Shown piece by piece: positions 33,787-36,694 of a stretch of 36,694 bases of DNA; the stretch's first letter is position 1; the number at the start of each line of letters is the position of its first letter. The notes under the pieces are model-generated. The model saw nothing but the letters and a program-made list of their open reading frames with translations, was not told the origin of the DNA and ran no database searches. Made by a program: the position numbers and the translations under genes. The stretch comes from Aquimarina sp. (GTDB lineage Bacteria > Bacteroidota > Bacteroidia > Flavobacteriales > Flavobacteriaceae), in NCBI GenBank assembly GCA_002697475.1, contig NZVW01000178.1:1-36694 (forward strand), read 5' to 3'.

Positions 33787-36625
33787 TAAGTAGTGCTAAA
33801 GGGGTTTTAATACTGGATTTTATCCGCTCCCATAAGGCTTCAAAAGTGTCTACCACTACATCCAGGCTACCCGCCTGTTTACGGGTCGGTGCTATGGATG
33901 TATTCGAGGGGTTGTGCTTTCTTCCGCTGATAAGCACAAGCATTGTTTTCGGAGTAGCACCTTGTTTGTTGTACAGGGTAAATCCATTTAAATTGATCAC
34001 ATCATCCACACGATAATGCATGTACAGCCAATTGAAAAAGGGGCGGGCTTTGGCAATAAACCCCTGATCATCAAAATAGAGATGTCCCATTAAAATCAGG
34101 GCTGCCTTGCCGCTATCCTTTAGCGTATGCAACGCCAATCCGGACATCACATGCTCCAGACGCAATCGGTTTTTATCCAACCTTCTATACTTGTTAAAGT
34201 ATTTTCGTACGATTCGTTTTTTATCAAAGTCATCGGCATCCCAGGTAGCAAAGGGTGGATTGGTAACCATCACATCAAAGGATTGGGTCAGGTCTTCCGG
34301 AAAGGGTTCAGCAGCATTGAAATGGGTAATGGTATGAAACCCCTGCTTTTCCAGTGAACTTCTTCGGTTTTTATCAATTTCGTTGACGTGAGTTTTCGCG
34401 GGATCTGCTCCCAAGACCAACAAACCATTTCCGGCACTGGGTTCAAAAATCCGTTGCGCACCAACCATCCCGGTATATTCGGCGATCATCGCTCCAATAG
34501 GACAGGGGGTCGAATATTGCTTGTAGAGTTCTTTACTGCTATCGGAATAGTCGTAACTCGGCTGTACCTCATTCCAGTAGCGGATCATAGCCTTTAACCG
34601 ATTTTCAAAGGCAACGGGTTCCTGATAGTAAAATTTATACCACAGTAGCCAACTGAGTTCCACAGCTTCCCAAAGCATTCCTAAATTGGGGACATTAGCG
34701 AGGTCTTTGATCTCTTCTACTTTTTTCCGACTCAGACGTCTTGCCTGCATGTAGTGATCGTGCATGATAGCAATCACCTTATCCATATAATCGGGATCAC
34801 CATCCCCGTTTGAATTTTCCTTTTCTTTAGGGAAATAGTTATCGATCAGGATTCGGACAGTCTTTCCGATGGGCATATCTGGACTGGTTTCAAGCAGCGT
34901 ACCTTTAAAGAGTGATTTCATCATATAGTTCCGAAACCCGGACAGCTTGTCTTCTGACAAGGTATGACCTTGTGTTTGTACTCTTTCCAGGATCGCTCCA
35001 AAAAGCTCCTGCCTGAATACCTGATCTTCCTCTTCCACTAATGTGGTCAGGTCTTCTGCTTCCCTTTCCAAAGCAGCAATACGTTCCAAACGGTGCATCT
35101 TACTCTGTTTGCTTTGCACGTCTTCTTTCCCGTCCAATGCTGTAACCTCTTTTTCCAGAATGGCAATCCATTGCTGAAACTCCTTTTCAAGTTTTGTATC
35201 CAGCTTTAGCTGGTTGTATCCCTGGCGTACGGCTAGTTCACTGAGGGCTATGTTTTTGGTAAACGCCTGTTTTCCGGTATAGGCAACCGTAAAGCCCTGC
35301 GCTTTGAACTGCCTGCGGATACGTTCGGATTCTTCCGGAGCAATAGCTTGTAGAATGGAGGTAGCGCTAACTTCTGTTGCTGACTTTACTTCAATAGCCA
35401 TAGGCTTCTTATCGGCATTGGGAATCGTTGCAGATAATTTCTCAGAACTGACCTCTAAGGCCTGTGTTGGTGATCCGTTTTGAACGGCTTTGAAGGGTAG
35501 GTTGGGTTTGTCATCCTTCGTTTGCCCTTTTGGTGTATCCTTTACCTTTTCAGGGGCGATATTGTTTCGATTGCTTTTCGCACGTGTAGGGGTTTGCTTT
35601 TTTGTTTTAGGTGCGTTTTTCTTTTCTGATCCCTTTTCATTTTCTCTCGTTACGTCTTCCTTTTCCTTTGCTTCTTGTTCTATGACAACCCCAAACTCCT
35701 TTGCAAAGGTTACTGTGGCGTGAAGCGCCTTTTCTAATGCCCGGTTTTTCTTGTCCTGATCGGAAATGATATAATCCCTGGTGGCAAGCTGCGATTTAAT
35801 TCTGGAAATAACTTGACGAAAAGCGATTTGTAAAGCTTCTTTTTTGGTGGAGTAGCTTTCACCTGTTTGGCTTACCGGAGAAGAAGTACTGCTATGATCC
35901 CCAAAGTTTTTAAGGATACTTGTGCCAAAACGGTACTGGTCGTTTTCATCTTTGACCACAGCAATCGTTACCTCATAATTCACCTGCTTTGGAATAGGAA
36001 CTTCCAGTTGTTCATAGCGATCTCCGGAATTCTCTTGCGTATATACACCCCTGCTGTTGGTCAGAGATTGAATAGTAGTTTCCGATTTGGATAATGGCGA
36101 GATTTCTTTTGTAGGTGTCTTAACCACTTCCTCCTGTGTAGGAATCACCAGGTTTGCTGCCAGTAAATCCCTGGCTTTCTTTTTTTGCATCCGGGGTGCT
36201 GCTTCCACGGATACGAACCGGTCTTTATACACTCGCACTCCGTATTGCTGTGCTATCGCTTCGGCTATTCTTTTATACTGATCAAAAACTACAAAGTTCT
36301 TCTTGCCAACCGATTTTCCTTTTCTGTAGGATATCGTTACGTAACTGAATTTGTTGTGAATGATATTGGATTCGTGAGGGATATGAGAAGGGCGCACCAT
36401 AATATCCCTATAGTCAAGATCTTTTTCCAAAACCTCTTTAAGGTCATTGGCAAAGAAATTATAGGCATCGTGATGAGGAGCGAAATACAATCTGGGTTTT
36501 TTAGGATGATACCTGTACCCTAATCGCTCCAGATAGTTGGAAAGGTCTTCATCCGGAGTTTTTACGAAATGTAATTCCCAACGATTGAGTCCTTTGTTAT
36601 GTCGTATGTCAAGATGTTTTTCCAT
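33749..36625 (-). CDS. Large protein with C-terminal N6-adenine DNA methyltransferase domain (DarB N-terminal-like)
   Basis: QRIFEPSAGNGLLVLGADPAKTHVNEID (SAM-binding) and SFDVMVTNPPFATW (catalytic NPPF). Confidence 0.85.
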   Translation of the reverse strand: MEKHLDIRHNKGLNRWELHFVKTPDEDLSNYLERLGYRYHPKKPRLYFAPHHDAYNFFANDLKEVLEKDLDYRDIMVRPSHIPHESNIIHNKFSYVTISYRKGKSVGKKNFVVFDQYKRIAEAIAQQYGVRVYKDRFVSVEAAPRMQKKKARDLLAANLVIPTQEEVVKTPTKEISPLSKSETTIQSLTNSRGVYTQENSGDRYEQLEVPIPKQVNYEVTIAVVKDENDQYRFGTSILKNFGDHSSTSSPVSQTGESYSTKKEALQIAFRQVISRIKSQLATRDYIISDQDKKNRALEKALHATVTFAKEFGVVIEQEAKEKEDVTRENEKGSEKKNAPKTKKQTPTRAKSNRNNIAPEKVKDTPKGQTKDDKPNLPFKAVQNGSPTQALEVSSEKLSATIPNADKKPMAIEVKSATEVSATSILQAIAPEESERIRRQFKAQGFTVAYTGKQAFTKNIALSELAVRQGYNQLKLDTKLEKEFQQWIAILEKEVTALDGKEDVQSKQSKMHRLERIAALEREAEDLTTLVEEEDQVFRQELFGAILERVQTQGHTLSEDKLSGFRNYMMKSLFKGTLLETSPDMPIGKTVRILIDNYFPKEKENSNGDGDPDYMDKVIAIMHDHYMQARRLSRKKVEEIKDLANVPNLGMLWEAVELSWLLWYKFYYQEPVAFENRLKAMIRYWNEVQPSYDYSDSSKELYKQYSTPCPIGAMIAEYTGMVGAQRIFEPSAGNGLLVLGADPAKTHVNEIDKNRRSSLEKQGFHTITHFNAAEPFPEDLTQSFDVMVTNPPFATWDADDFDKKRIVRKYFNKYRRLDKNRLRLEHVMSGLALHTLKDSGKAALILMGHLYFDDQGFIAKARPFFNWLYMHYRVDDVINLNGFTLYNKQGATPKTMLVLISGRKHNPSNTSIAPTRKQAGSLDVVVDTFEALWERIKSSIKTPLALLIEKLKIETDDIL

Positions 36626-36694
36626 CTGCTAAATCTTCTCTGTTCTATATGCGGCTCGTACCGATGTTAAAAGCAGCATCGAGCTGTGTATTTC

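Noticed and set aside
1-36694. Integrative conjugative element interpretation
   Set aside because: No relaxase, coupling protein, Tra/VirB-like or integrase gene recognised; the ATPase is small and lacks TM segments. Not fully excluded because flanks are unseen.
1-36694. Conventional tailed prophage interpretation
   Set aside because: Despite fibre-like, glucosaminidase and spanin-like proteins, no terminase, portal, HK97-like capsid, tail tube or tape-measure candidate was found.
1-36694. CRISPR array, tRNA or rRNA genes
   Set aside because: No regularly spaced direct repeats of CRISPR type and no tRNA/rRNA sequence recognised by eye; only the short TAAACATA repeats were noted.

Overview
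AT-rich Bacteroidota-like (probably flavobacterial) accessory region of about 36.7 kb, with almost every gene on the minus strand. Right to left it reads as: (i) an 'early'/DNA-transaction block (~36.6-21 kb) with a 958-aa protein carrying an N6-adenine methylase domain, a 1417-aa Strawberry-notch/DarB-like helicase, a MoxR-type AAA+ ATPase paired with a VWA-like protein, two tandem paralogs, an orphan DnaA-domain-IV-like protein, a FtsK/HerA-type (P9/A32-like) ATPase and a PAPS-reductase-family protein; (ii) a very AT-rich spacer with likely cargo (~21-18.6 kb); (iii) a tightly packed 'late' block (~18.6-3.1 kb) of about 28 small genes, roughly 20 of which encode proteins with one N- or C-terminal transmembrane (TM) helix. 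Block iii also contains several cell-wall-active domains (glucosaminidase, M15-like peptidase, TIGR02594-type hydrolase, an amidase-like protein lacking its zinc ligands, two PG-binding-like proteins), an HEXXH protease, a seven-bladed YVTN propeller, IPT/TIG-like and fibre-like proteins, and an overlapping Rz/spanin-like pair; (iv) a left-end control region with an XRE-like repressor and repeated TAAACATA elements. I see no terminase, portal, tail tube, sheath or tape-measure gene, no integrase and no conjugation genes. My leading hypothesis is that this is a prophage or plasmid-phage of a tailless, internal-membrane virus (vertical-jelly-roll type, packaging ATPase of P9/A32 type) with an unusually large genome and a DarB-like module. 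This is inferred by eye, without any database search, and the major capsid protein is only a candidate.
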